Origin: an uncultured Bacilli bacterium | Lineage (GTDB): Bacteria > Bacillota_I > Bacilli_A > RF39 > UBA660 | Reading direction: 5' to 3' | Length of the DNA: 64,000 bases | Assembly: GCA_910580185.1 (NCBI GenBank) | Contig: CAJTWC010000004.1 | Span: 62,001 to 126,000, forward strand | Shown here: in pieces, positions 8,164-15,932 of the stretch | How the letters are laid out: every line of letters begins with the position of its first letter | Numbering within the stretch: position 1 is the first letter of the stretch | The notes under the pieces: generated by a model | Told to the model about the DNA's origin: nothing | Seen by the model: only the letters and a program-made list of their open reading frames with translations | Databases searched by the model: none | Position numbers and translations under genes: made by a program

Positions 8164-8952
8164 ATGAATGAAGAAAAAATATTTTATGATAGTACAGATA
8201 ATGTAAAACTATGTGGATTACTTTCTAAAATGAATGATAGTAATAAAATATTAATTTTATGTCATGGACTTAATGGAAATAAAACAGAAAGAAATAGTTT
8301 TAATACTTTTGTAGAAAAATTACAAGAACAAAAAATTAATTCATTTAGATTTGATTTTAGAGGACATGGAGAAAGTACAGGAAATGATTATGAAATGACT
8401 CCGACTAAAGAAGTACAGGATTTAGAAGAAACTATAAAAATGTTAAATTCTAAAGGCTATGATGAAATAGTTATTTTAGGTGCGAGTTTTGGCGGAAGTA
8501 TTATATCATTGATAGATTATTCAAAATTTAAGTCAATTAAAGGATTAATATGTTGGTATGGTGCAGTTGATTATTTTGCAACCATAGAAGCAGAAGGATT
8601 TTTCTCAGAAGAACATAAAAAGATTGCCGAAGAAAATGGATATTTTGAAGTTAAAAGTAAAAGAACTGGAAAAGTATTTAAATTAGGAAAAGCTTTATAT
8701 AATGAAGTTTATAGTATTGTTCCTTATGAAAGTTTAATAAAGGTTGATTTACCAATATTGTTTGTTCATGGGCTTATTGATAATATGGTACCTCATGAAT
8801 TATCTGTTAAAGTATCAAAATTATGTAAAAAAGCAAAATTAGAGTTAATAGAAAATGGAACACATACATTTGATAATGATATTAATGCACTAAATAAAGC
8901 AGTAGATGTTAGTATTACTTTTATTAATAATATTTTAGAAAAAAATAATTAA
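8164..8952 (+). CDS. Alpha/beta-fold hydrolase
   Basis: 262 residues with a full catalytic set: oxyanion region LCHGLNGNKTE near residue 35, nucleophile elbow GASFGGS (Ser near 107), acid in FVHGLIDNMVPHE (Asp near 204), and His in ENGTHTFDND near 238. It resembles the bacterial YhfR/FrsA-like soluble hydrolases or peptidases. The substrate is unknown. AAAGGAG precedes ATG 8164, 21 bases after the upstream gene, so probably one operon. Confidence 0.85.
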   Translation: MNEEKIFYDSTDNVKLCGLLSKMNDSNKILILCHGLNGNKTERNSFNTFVEKLQEQKINSFRFDFRGHGESTGNDYEMTPTKEVQDLEETIKMLNSKGYDEIVILGASFGGSIISLIDYSKFKSIKGLICWYGAVDYFATIEAEGFFSEEHKKIAEENGYFEVKSKRTGKVFKLGKALYNEVYSIVPYESLIKVDLPILFVHGLIDNMVPHELSVKVSKLCKKAKLELIENGTHTFDNDINALNKAVDVSITFINNILEKNN

Positions 8953-8971
8953 AAAACTGGGAGGAATAAAA

Positions 8972-9907
8972 ATGAAAATATATATAACGTATGAGAAAAA
9001 CAAGTTTGACGATTCACAATTAAAAGAACTATCTAAAGTAGGAGAACTTATCTTTTTAGAAGAGCTATTTGATTTAGAGAAAGCTCCATATTTTGAGGAT
9101 GACGAAGAAAAGGTGCTAGTTATAGATCCTGATTGGTATAATTGGGATGTTAATGCAAACCATTTAAGTAAAATAAAGAATTTAAAAGGAATATGTCTTT
9201 CTACTACTGCTTTTGACTGGATTGATTTAAATTATTGTAAAGAAAAAAATATAGTAGTTACTAATATTCCAAAGTATTCTACTGATTCGGTTGCGGAGTA
9301 TGCGGTGTTCTTAATGATGTGTCTTGCAAAGAAATTTCCTATGCAAATGAAAAAAGACTATAAAATGGAATACTCTATACCTATGCTAAACACGGAAATT
9401 AAAGGTAAAACGGTTGGAATAATAGGATTAGGGACCATTGGCTCAAAAGTGGCTGAAATGTGTTTTAATTTAGGTATGAACGTTATTTATTGGAGTAGAA
9501 ATGAAAAGGTAAATAACTATAGAAAAGTAGATTTAGAAACTATTTTTACTATTGCTGATTTTATAATTCCTACGTTTTCAACAAATAGTGAAACTAAGAA
9601 AATAATATCAGATGAATTAATAAATAAAATGAATGGTAATGCAATAATAAACGTTATAAATAATCCTTTAGAATTATATAATCACGAATTATTAATAAAA
9701 CTAGCTGAAGAAGAAAAGATAAGCTATGCGTTTGAGATATATGATGATGGTAAAAAAATGTATGATTATAAAGGAAATATAATGGCTACTGCTCCATATG
9801 CATTTTATACTAAAGAAGCAATTGAAAGATTGGTTGCTATATGGTGTAAGAACGTGGTTTCTTTAATAAATGACATGCCAGAAAATATTGTAGTAGGAGA
9901 AAAATAA
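8972..9907 (+). CDS. D-2-hydroxyacid dehydrogenase family protein with altered catalytic residues
   Basis: 311 residues. The Rossmann NAD site is TVGIIGLGTIGSKVAEM near residues 147-163, and the front signature YSTDSVAEYAVFLMMCLAK is family-typical. Where active enzymes have NxARG (catalytic Arg), this one has INVINNPLELYN, and where they have TPH (catalytic His), it has TAPYAFYT. The Arg and His are therefore both missing. It may bind NAD and a ligand without classical dehydrogenase activity. RBS GGGAGG precedes ATG 8972; only 3 bases separate it from the next gene. Confidence 0.85.
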   Translation: MKIYITYEKNKFDDSQLKELSKVGELIFLEELFDLEKAPYFEDDEEKVLVIDPDWYNWDVNANHLSKIKNLKGICLSTTAFDWIDLNYCKEKNIVVTNIPKYSTDSVAEYAVFLMMCLAKKFPMQMKKDYKMEYSIPMLNTEIKGKTVGIIGLGTIGSKVAEMCFNLGMNVIYWSRNEKVNNYRKVDLETIFTIADFIIPTFSTNSETKKIISDELINKMNGNAIINVINNPLELYNHELLIKLAEEEKISYAFEIYDDGKKMYDYKGNIMATAPYAFYTKEAIERLVAIWCKNVVSLINDMPENIVVGEK

Positions 9908-9910
9908 GTT

Positions 9911-10369
9911 ATGACTGATAAAGAGTATATGAATTTAGCAATAGAATTATCAAAAAAAGATGATTATCCATATGGAGCTGTTATCGTAAAAGATAATAAG
10001 ATTATTGGCAGAAGTGATGCTAATACAACTGTATCAAAAAGTGGTTTTTCTCATGCCGAATTAAGAGCAATTGAAGATGCTATGGATCATTTAGGTGGAC
10101 ATTTATGTGCTGAAGGCGGTAATGGAGCTACCATATATAGTTCGTGTGAACCATGTGCTATGTGTATGGGAGCTATTTTATATACAGGCATTAGTAGATT
10201 AGTGTATGGTGCAACATTAGAAGATTCTAAAGAATGTGTTAATGAAATATTAGCTCACTCAAAAGATGTAGCAGAAGTTTGCTTTAACAGAAAAATAGAA
10301 ATTATCCCTGAGTTTGAAAGAGAAGAAGCTGTAAAGGCATTAAAAGAATGGAAAGAAAATAATTTATAA
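9911..10369 (+). CDS. Cytidine-deaminase-fold nucleoside/guanine deaminase
   Basis: 152 residues. The zinc site is complete: HAELRAIEDA (His and catalytic Glu near residues 56-58) and SCEPCAMCMGAILYTGI (two Cys near 84-87). The family includes tRNA adenosine deaminase TadA, guanine deaminase GuaD and related free-base deaminases. The C-terminal HSKDVAEVCFNRKIEIIPEF resembles GuaD-like free-base enzymes rather than TadA. It sits in a run of metabolic genes, which favours nucleobase salvage. It starts 3 bases after the upstream stop. Confidence 0.85.
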   Translation: MTDKEYMNLAIELSKKDDYPYGAVIVKDNKIIGRSDANTTVSKSGFSHAELRAIEDAMDHLGGHLCAEGGNGATIYSSCEPCAMCMGAILYTGISRLVYGATLEDSKECVNEILAHSKDVAEVCFNRKIEIIPEFEREEAVKALKEWKENNL

Positions 10370-10406
10370 ATAAAAAAATTAAAAGAAAGTAAAGGAGAAA
10401 GATAAT

Positions 10407-10745
10407 ATGAAAATAATCAAAAAGTCTGATAACGAAGTAGCAAGAGAAGAAGCGCATGGAGGAAGTGGTAGTAGAAAGCTATATATTTCTGATAATGAAT
10501 TTGGAAGTGTTCAAGGAATGACTTATGGTTGGTTACCCTCAGGAAATAAGTATGCTTGGCATAATCATGAAGATATAGATGAAATAATGTATGTGTTAAA
10601 GGGTACTGGTATAGTAAAAGATGAAGACGGAGAATATACATATAATGTTGGAGATGTCTTTATGTATCCAGCAAATATATACCATGAAATTTATAATACG
10701 GGAAATATAGAATCCGAATATATTTTTATTAGAATTCACAAATAA
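10407..10745 (+). CDS. Single-domain cupin protein
   Basis: 112 residues. Cupin motif 1 is WHNHEDIDEIMYVLKGTGIV (HxHxnE-type metal ligands near residues 52-58) and motif 2 is DVFMYPANIYHEIYNTG (His near 95). The metal-binding residues are kept. Small cupins act as isomerases, dioxygenases or sensors; which one cannot be told. RBS AAAGGAG lies 8 bases before ATG 10407. Confidence 0.85.
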   Translation: MKIIKKSDNEVAREEAHGGSGSRKLYISDNEFGSVQGMTYGWLPSGNKYAWHNHEDIDEIMYVLKGTGIVKDEDGEYTYNVGDVFMYPANIYHEIYNTGNIESEYIFIRIHK

Positions 10746-10796
10746 TTTATTTAAAGGGTATCAGAAATTAATAATAAAAAAAGGAGAATTTAAAAT

Positions 10797-11246
10797 ATGC
10801 TAAATGAAATAATTAATAAAAATCTTAATAGAATTGAATTAGACTTAAATGAAATAGTCGGATTAAAATCTATTGATTTTCTTGATGTCTTTCCTGTAAG
10901 TGAAGAACATAAACTTAAATTAGATGAAGAACTAGCTCAAATTTCCACTTTATTGCAAGAGACAGAAAGAGGAAATGTATATTGTTTAAATACCCCAATT
11001 AAAACTAAATATGGTGATTTGTAATACATAAAGATTAGATTTTTTGATGAAAGCAGATTAAATTGGGAAGCTGCTGCTGATTTTGTTGTAGAAGATAAAA
11101 ATATTTTATTGAATAAAGTTGGTAAAGATGAAAGATATAAATATATTGAAAGACCAGAATGGAATGCTGTGGAATTTAAAACTAAAGATACATTGGTATA
11201 TTTTTTAAATCCTCTAGCATCGGAAGTTTATACAAGGAATAAATAA
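10797..11246 (+). pseudogene. Unrecognised gene broken by an in-frame TAA at codon 76
   Basis: RBS AAAGGAG and ATG 10797 open a frame that stops at TAA 11022-11024 and then continues in the same frame, with normal codon use, to TAA 11244-11246 (149 codons plus stop). The second part reads YIKIRFFDESRLNWEAA and ends VYFLNPLASEVYTRNK. The strong terminator lies after the second stop, not the first. It looks like a recent point nonsense mutation (for example CAA to TAA). I do not recognise the family; it is small, acidic and soluble. The first 75 residues might still be made. Confidence 0.65.
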
Positions 11247-11288
11247 AAGATGATACAAAGTATTAATACTTAATATCATCTTTTTTTG
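11245..11288 (+). terminator. Rho-independent terminator
   Basis: AAAAGATGATA pairs with TATCATCTTTT around an 18-base loop, followed by a T run. It ends the 7.8-11.2 kb gene run. Confidence 0.85.
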
Positions 11289-11357
11289 ATATTTAGAAAA
11301 ATTAACTGATAAGTTATTATATATAATCATTATACGAATAAGTCTTTATATAAAGAC

Positions 11358-11389
11358 GAACCACATTATTCCTAAGCTGTATACGGGAG
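11358..11389 (+). pseudogene. Fragment of tRNA-Gly in inverted orientation
   Basis: Reading rightward, GAACCACA then TTCC then AAGCTGTATACGGGAG repeats the D-arm end to T-arm start of the tRNA-Gly gene at 11439-11512, which lies on the other strand. The last 16 bases match exactly. The anticodon stem is broken (ACATT replaces ACAGC) and one base is inserted after the anticodon, so it cannot fold as a tRNA. Confidence 0.7.
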
Positions 11390-11399
11390 AGTAGAATAT

Positions 11400-11430
11400 A
11401 AAAAAACAGGCTCGATATGAGTCTGTTTAC
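11400..11430 (-). terminator. Terminator of tRNA-Gly
   Basis: AAACAGGCTC pairs with GAGTCTGTTT around GATAT. The run of A at 11400-11407 gives the U tract on the minus strand, just past the CCA end of the tRNA gene. Confidence 0.8.
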
Positions 11431-11438
11431 TTTTTATA

Positions 11439-11512
11439 TGGAGCAGGTGAGGAGAATCGAACTCCCGTATACAGCTTGGAAGGCTGTGGTTCTACCATTA
11501 AACTACACCTGC
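11439..11512 (-). tRNA. tRNA-Gly (anticodon UCC)
   Basis: 74 bases on the minus strand with encoded CCA. Acceptor stem GCAGGTG/CACCTGC, D-arm GTTTAATGGTAGAAC, anticodon stem ACAGC/GCTGT with loop CTTCCAA (anticodon TCC), and T-arm GGGAG TTCGATT CTCCT. All stems pair. Confidence 0.95.
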
Positions 11513-11681
11513 ATCAAGTAGGCAATATTAATTATACTCATTTTAAGGTTAATGTCAATAGCCTTCCAAGAAAAAAATGTAAAAAGTTGGAAAGTTACTT
11601 ACGTAGTTATTATATGTAAACAAATATTTAAATATTCATATAAATGTGATAGAATATATTAATAGAGGTGTTAAAGAGTAA

Positions 11682-12707
11682 ATGATATTAAATATTTTAT
11701 TATTAGTTATATTAATTTTATTAAATGGAGTATTATCTGCAAGTGAGCTTGCGTTCTTATCAATAGAAAAATTTGAACTTGATAAGATGGTTAGAAGAAG
11801 AAAGAAGAATGCTAAGAAAATAAGAAAGGTATTAGAAGATCCTAGTAACTTTTTATCAACTATACAGGTTGGTATAACATTAGCTGGTTTCTTATCTAGT
11901 GCTTTTGCAGCATCAACTTTTGCAGATAAGATAATGGAAACGGGCTTTAGAATAATTAGTACTGGTTTTACTAATGCGTTTTTAGTTGTTATTATAACGG
12001 TTATATTATCTTATTTCACACTTGTGTTTGGTGAGTTAGTTCCAAAGAAAATAGCACTTTCAAATCCATTTAAAGTAGCTAGTTTCTCAGTTACTTTAAT
12101 AAATATTATGCAAGTAATATTTTTCCCGCTAATAAAGCTTTTATCAGCATCTACTAACCTTATATGTAAAATACTTAAGATAGAAGAAAAAGAAGAAGAT
12201 TTCACTGAAGAAGACATTAAAAGAATAATACTTACTGGTACAAGGGACGGAATAATAGAGAAAAAAGAACAAGAATACATATTTAATATATTTCAGTTTA
12301 ATGATACAACGGTTGATAAAGTAATGACTCCTAAAGATGATTGTGAGTTAATTAACGTAAACATAAAGTTTGGGGCATTACTTAAAAGGCTTAAGAAAAC
12401 TAAGTTTACAAGGTATCCAGTATATGAAGGAGACACTAATAACATAATTGGTATATTTAATGTTAAAGACTACATTATGTATAAAAAAGACAATGATGAT
12501 TTTGATTTAAAAAAGCTTTTATTTAAAGTCAGAAAATTTGATTATGATGAAAAAATAGATGATGTATTTGCAACCATGCAAAAAGAGCATGTACAAATGG
12601 CTGCGGTATACAAAGATAAGAAGTTTATTGGTATAGTAACGCTTGAAGATGCGGTTGAAGAAATACTTGGTAACATATATGATGAGTATGATGAAGAAGA
12701 TGATTAA
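11682..12707 (+). CDS. CNNM/HlyC-family membrane protein with CBS pair
   Basis: 341 residues. Residues 1-190 form the DUF21 (CNNM) transmembrane domain, with helices near 1-20, 60-80, 95-120 and 130-150 and the motifs LNGVLSASELAFLSIE and VFGELVPKKIAL. Two CBS motifs follow (residues ~205-325; VMTPKDDCELINV, then VTLEDAVEEILGNIYDE). CNNM proteins export or exchange Mg2+ and related cations, gated by nucleotide binding at the CBS pair. The small C-terminal CorC_HlyC domain of longer relatives is absent. It has its own AT-rich upstream region and a terminator overlapping its stop. Confidence 0.9.
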   Translation: MILNILLLVILILLNGVLSASELAFLSIEKFELDKMVRRRKKNAKKIRKVLEDPSNFLSTIQVGITLAGFLSSAFAASTFADKIMETGFRIISTGFTNAFLVVIITVILSYFTLVFGELVPKKIALSNPFKVASFSVTLINIMQVIFFPLIKLLSASTNLICKILKIEEKEEDFTEEDIKRIILTGTRDGIIEKKEQEYIFNIFQFNDTTVDKVMTPKDDCELINVNIKFGALLKRLKKTKFTRYPVYEGDTNNIIGIFNVKDYIMYKKDNDDFDLKKLLFKVRKFDYDEKIDDVFATMQKEHVQMAAVYKDKKFIGIVTLEDAVEEILGNIYDEYDEEDD

Positions 12708-12723
12708 TTATCATCTTCTTTTA
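12694..12723 (+). terminator. Terminator overlapping the CNNM gene stop
   Basis: AAGAAGATGA pairs exactly with TCATCTTCTT around TTAATTA, followed by TT. The stem includes the last codons of the gene. Confidence 0.85.
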
Positions 12724-12781
12724 GTTTATTACCCATACGCTTTAGCCTTTAGATGTATATAATAGGCTAGGAGGTAAGAAA

Positions 12782-13297
12782 ATGAAAGAAAGTTATTCTA
12801 GTTATGGCTTAGATGACGTTTTTATGAGAACTTTTATGATACCTGCGGTAATGCCAAATTCCCAAACTAATAATATAGGGTTAAACATGCTTAATAATAC
12901 TCAAATGGGTATGCAAGGTAATAATAATCAAAACATGATGAAGCAAAACAAATTCACAACACCTAGTGAAGGTTTTTTAAGAGGAAATATGGAAATAAGT
13001 TCTTATATTCCATATGAAAATATGACTTATTTAAAACCAAATACAGTAAATGAAAGACAAAGAGCTCTTTACCAAATCCAAGAAATGGCTTTTGCAGCTC
13101 ATGATATTAACTTATATTTAGATACTCATCCAAATGATTCTAATGCTATAAGATTATACAATGAATATAATAAGCAAGAAAGAATGCTTAATGATGCTTA
13201 TGAAAGGAAATATGGACCAATAGATTTATCTGATAACGAGGGTCTTAGTATGACACCTTGGTCTTGGATAAAAGAACCTTGGCCATGGAATGAGTAG
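12782..13297 (+). CDS. cotJB: CotJA-CotJB fusion, spore coat assembly protein
   Basis: 171 residues. The C-terminal 80 residues are CotJB: LYQIQEMAFAAHDINLYLDT near residues 93-112, then YNEYNKQERMLNDAYERKYG, ending in WSWIKEPWPWNE, the W-x-W-x3-PWPW tail. Residues ~58-86 (TTPSEGFLRGNMEISSYIPY) match the core of CotJA (TPEEGFxRGTxF...YxPY). An Asn/Met/Gln-rich stretch precedes them. CotJA and CotJB are usually separate genes. The gene has RBS GGAGG and ends 8 bases before cotJC. Confidence 0.85.
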   Translation: MKESYSSYGLDDVFMRTFMIPAVMPNSQTNNIGLNMLNNTQMGMQGNNNQNMMKQNKFTTPSEGFLRGNMEISSYIPYENMTYLKPNTVNERQRALYQIQEMAFAAHDINLYLDTHPNDSNAIRLYNEYNKQERMLNDAYERKYGPIDLSDNEGLSMTPWSWIKEPWPWNE

Positions 13298-13305
13298 GTG
13301 ATATT

Positions 13306-13872
13306 ATGTGGAAATATTCTAAAAAATTACAATATCCAATTGATATTAAAAGAAAAAACTTAAAAATGGCTAAGGCAGTTGTAAGTCAGTATGGTGGAGC
13401 TCAAGGAGAACTTGGTGCAGCACTTAGATACTTAAACCAAAGATACACAATGCCTGATGCTAAAGGACGTGCATTATTAAATGATATTGGCACTGAAGAG
13501 CTAGCTCATGTTGAAATGATATGTACAATGGTATATCAAATGTTAAAAGGAGCAACTCCTGAAGAATTAAAAGCAGCAGGAATGGAAGGATGGTATTCTA
13601 ACCATGGTCTTGCGTTATTCCCAATGGATTCGGATGGAACCTCTTGGACTGCATCATATATTTCAACAACCGGAGATCCAGTAGCTGATTTAGAAGAGGA
13701 TTTAGCAGCCGAACAGAAAGCTAGAGCAGTTTATGAACACTTAATAGACTTATCAGATGATCCAGCTATTACAGGGCCTTTATTATGGCTTAGACAAAGG
13801 GAAATAGTTCACTATAATCGTTTTAAAGAATTAGCTGATGAATATAAAGCTAAATATTATTATAATAAGTAA
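13306..13872 (+). CDS. cotJC: CotJC, manganese-catalase-like spore coat protein
   Basis: 188 residues, full length. The ferritin-like di-metal four-helix bundle is seen in GGAQGELGAALRYLNQRY (first Glu), NDIGTEELAHVEMICTMVY (ExxH pair near residues 65-69), DLEEDLAAEQKARAVYEHL, and RQREIVHYNRFKEL (ExxxH). CotJC is a non-haem Mn catalase placed in the spore coat or cortex by CotJA/B. It is in an operon with the fused cotJA-cotJB and is followed by a strong terminator. The RBS GTAGGTGA is weak and overlaps the previous stop, which suggests translational coupling. Confidence 0.93.
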   Translation: MWKYSKKLQYPIDIKRKNLKMAKAVVSQYGGAQGELGAALRYLNQRYTMPDAKGRALLNDIGTEELAHVEMICTMVYQMLKGATPEELKAAGMEGWYSNHGLALFPMDSDGTSWTASYISTTGDPVADLEEDLAAEQKARAVYEHLIDLSDDPAITGPLLWLRQREIVHYNRFKELADEYKAKYYYNK

Positions 13873-13873
13873 T

Positions 13874-13907
13874 AAAAAACTTACGATTTTTATTTCGTAA
13901 GTTTTTT
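13874..13907 (+). terminator. Bidirectional terminator after cotJC
   Basis: AAAAAACTTACG pairs exactly with CGTAAGTTTTTT around a 10-base loop, so it can work on both strands. Confidence 0.9.
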
Positions 13908-13973
13908 AATTGTACAAATCATTTTAGCGTGTTCTGATTCATTGGTACCAATATCATTTAGTAGGCAATCCAT
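13890..13973 (-). pseudogene. 27-codon relic resembling a CotJC/ferritin-like helix
   Basis: On the minus strand ATG 13973 shares its A with the TAA stop of the upstream gene (TAATG). The 27 residues read CLLNDIGTNESEHAKMICT in the middle, very close to LLNDIGTEELAHVEMICT of CotJC at 13.5 kb, including the ExxH metal pair. Only this one helix remains. It ends inside the terminator hairpin. Probably the tail of a decayed ferritin-like gene; less likely a real coupled micropeptide. Confidence 0.5.
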
Positions 13974-14425
13974 TAATAAGTAGGTGGATTAACTATATTA
14001 TTGTAATCTAAGTTTTCTATTTGACCTAGCGCTTTAAAATCTTCTAATATTTTTTTATTATCTATTATTTTGTTTTCTTTAACGTACTCAAAATGATATA
14101 TTATAAACTCTTTTAAATCTTTAAAGTTATAGCTAGCCATTGGATCTATATTTAAAGCAAGTGCTACATCTTTAACCAATTTTTTTATTATTTCTTCATC
14201 TATTTTTTTATCTGCAATAACGGTTAAAGCACCATTTTGTTTTTGAAAACATACACTTAAATAATCAGTTATTTCCTCATCATTAATCTTTGTAATATTT
14301 AGCTCGTAATTTTCTTCTTCGCCCGGTTCTACGTGCACTTCATATTCTTCATTAAGTACCGTAAACGCCTTAGTAAAATTACTTATGTAAGCTTGTTCAT
14401 ATTCAGCGGTTAACACATTTTTCAT
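13973..14425 (-). CDS. Hypothetical acidic soluble protein
   Basis: 150 residues from ATG 14425, which has GGTGAT 6 bases upstream; an upstream ATG at 14436 overlaps that ribosome site. Acidic and Lys-rich with no membrane segment, ending ...NIVNPPTY. The middle (YEVHVEPGEEENYELNITKI) suggests beta strands and the second half helices. I do not recognise the family. It is leftward, between the cotJ and proS terminators, with its own TATAGT-like -10, and its stop overlaps the start of the CotJC-like relic. Confidence 0.65.
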   Translation of the reverse strand: MKNVLTAEYEQAYISNFTKAFTVLNEEYEVHVEPGEEENYELNITKINDEEITDYLSVCFQKQNGALTVIADKKIDEEIIKKLVKDVALALNIDPMASYNFKDLKEFIIYHFEYVKENKIIDNKKILEDFKALGQIENLDYNNIVNPPTY

Positions 14426-14458
14426 ATTTATCACCATTACTATAATACTCAAAACAAA

Positions 14459-14484
14459 AAAACTTATGAATTATTCATAAGTTT
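14459..14484 (-). terminator. Terminator of proS
   Basis: ACTTATGAAT pairs with ATTCATAAGT. On the minus strand it is followed by a run of T. It overlaps the last codon of proS. Confidence 0.8.
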
Positions 14485-15919
14485 AATATTGTTTAGCCCA
14501 GTATATTTTTGTAGTAGCTTCTTTACCACAGCATACACATTTTTTATTCCCTGTAGGTTCTGCTCCTTCAAAAGGAATACATCTTGATTTTAATCCTAAA
14601 TCATCTTTTATTTTGTTTTCACAAAGAACATCACCACACCAGTTGGTGTATATGAAGCCAGGTTTATTTTTTGCGATATTACTCATTTCTTCATAAGTAT
14701 CAGCATTATATACCATACTATTTCTTCTTTCAAGTGCTTTATTATACATATCGTTTTGAATGTTTATTAATAATTCATTTACTTTCATAACAGCTTCATC
14801 TACTGGTACTTGCACCTTTTCTAAGGTATCACGTCTAACTATTGTAACAACGCCTGACTCTAAATCACGTTTACCAACTTCAATTCTAACCGGGTATCCT
14901 TTAACTTCTGCTTCAGCAAATTTAAATCCTGGAGTTTTATTAGAATTGTCTACTTTGTAAGTTATTAGTGAATCTTCTAAATCTTCGGTAATTTCTTTCA
15001 AAGCGTTATCTACCTTTTCATCATTTCCAATTGGAATAACAATAGCTTTAACAGGTGCGATTCTAGGTGGAAGTACTAAACCTCTATCATCACCATGAAC
15101 CATGACAAGTGCACCAATCATTCTTGTTGTACATCCCCATGATGTTTGGTATGGATTTTCTAATTTATTTTCTTTATTTAAAAACTTAATATCAAATGCT
15201 TTTGCAAATCCTTGACCGAAGTAGTGAGACGTTGCGTTTTGAAGGGCAACTCCGTCATACATCATCGCTTCAATTGCATAAGTAGAATCAGCTCCTGCAA
15301 ACTTTTCTTTATCTGTTTTTTTACCAGTAAATACTGGAATTGCTAAAACGTTTCTTTGAAAGTCTTCATAAACTTTTAACATTCTAAGAGTTTCATCTAT
15401 TGCTTCTTCTTTAGTAGCATGCATCGTGTGACCTTCTTGCCACAAAATTTCACGGCTTCTTAAAAATGGTCTTGTTGTTTTTTCCCATCTAACGATCGTA
15501 CACCACTGATTATATAAAAGAGGTAAGTCTCTGTAGGAATTTATTATCTTTTTAAAATGTTCACAAAATAAAGTTTCAGAAGTAGGCCTAACACACATTC
15601 TTTCTTCAAGCTTGTTTTCACCACCATGAGTAACCCAAGCTACTTCTGGTGCAAATCCATTAACGTGATCTTTTTCTACTTGTAGTAAGCTTTCAGGTAT
15701 AAACATTGGCATCTGTAAATTTTCATGACCGGTTTCTTTAAACTTTTTATCTAACACTTTTTGCATGTTTTCCCATATTGCATATCCATATGGTCTTATA
15801 ATCATACTCCCTTTAACAGAGGAGTAATCTACTAAATCTGCTTTTTTAACTACGTCAGTGTACCACTGCGCAAAATCTACATCTCTTGATGTTATTTCTT
15901 TTACTTGTTTATCATTCAT
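14483..15919 (-). CDS. proS: Prolyl-tRNA synthetase, archaeal/eukaryote-like short form
   Basis: 478 residues, the length of the type lacking the bacterial editing insert. Class II motifs: MIIRPYGYAIWENMQ (motif 1 region), RCVRPTSETLFCEHF-type sequence and TIVRWEKTTRPFLRSREILW (motif 2), and GALVMVHGDDRGLVLPP (motif 3). The anticodon domain has VEVGKRDLESG-like IRIEVGKRDLESGVV. A C-terminal zinc site (GDVLCENK, CVCC) ends in WAKQY, the terminal Tyr typical of this type. It charges tRNA-Pro. It is 13 bases downstream of the small exporter gene and probably co-transcribed. No T-box is seen. Confidence 0.95.
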   Translation of the reverse strand: MNDKQVKEITSRDVDFAQWYTDVVKKADLVDYSSVKGSMIIRPYGYAIWENMQKVLDKKFKETGHENLQMPMFIPESLLQVEKDHVNGFAPEVAWVTHGGENKLEERMCVRPTSETLFCEHFKKIINSYRDLPLLYNQWCTIVRWEKTTRPFLRSREILWQEGHTMHATKEEAIDETLRMLKVYEDFQRNVLAIPVFTGKKTDKEKFAGADSTYAIEAMMYDGVALQNATSHYFGQGFAKAFDIKFLNKENKLENPYQTSWGCTTRMIGALVMVHGDDRGLVLPPRIAPVKAIVIPIGNDEKVDNALKEITEDLEDSLITYKVDNSNKTPGFKFAEAEVKGYPVRIEVGKRDLESGVVTIVRRDTLEKVQVPVDEAVMKVNELLINIQNDMYNKALERRNSMVYNADTYEEMSNIAKNKPGFIYTNWCGDVLCENKIKDDLGLKSRCIPFEGAEPTGNKKCVCCGKEATTKIYWAKQY

Positions 15920-15932
15920 TTAAAACACTTCC

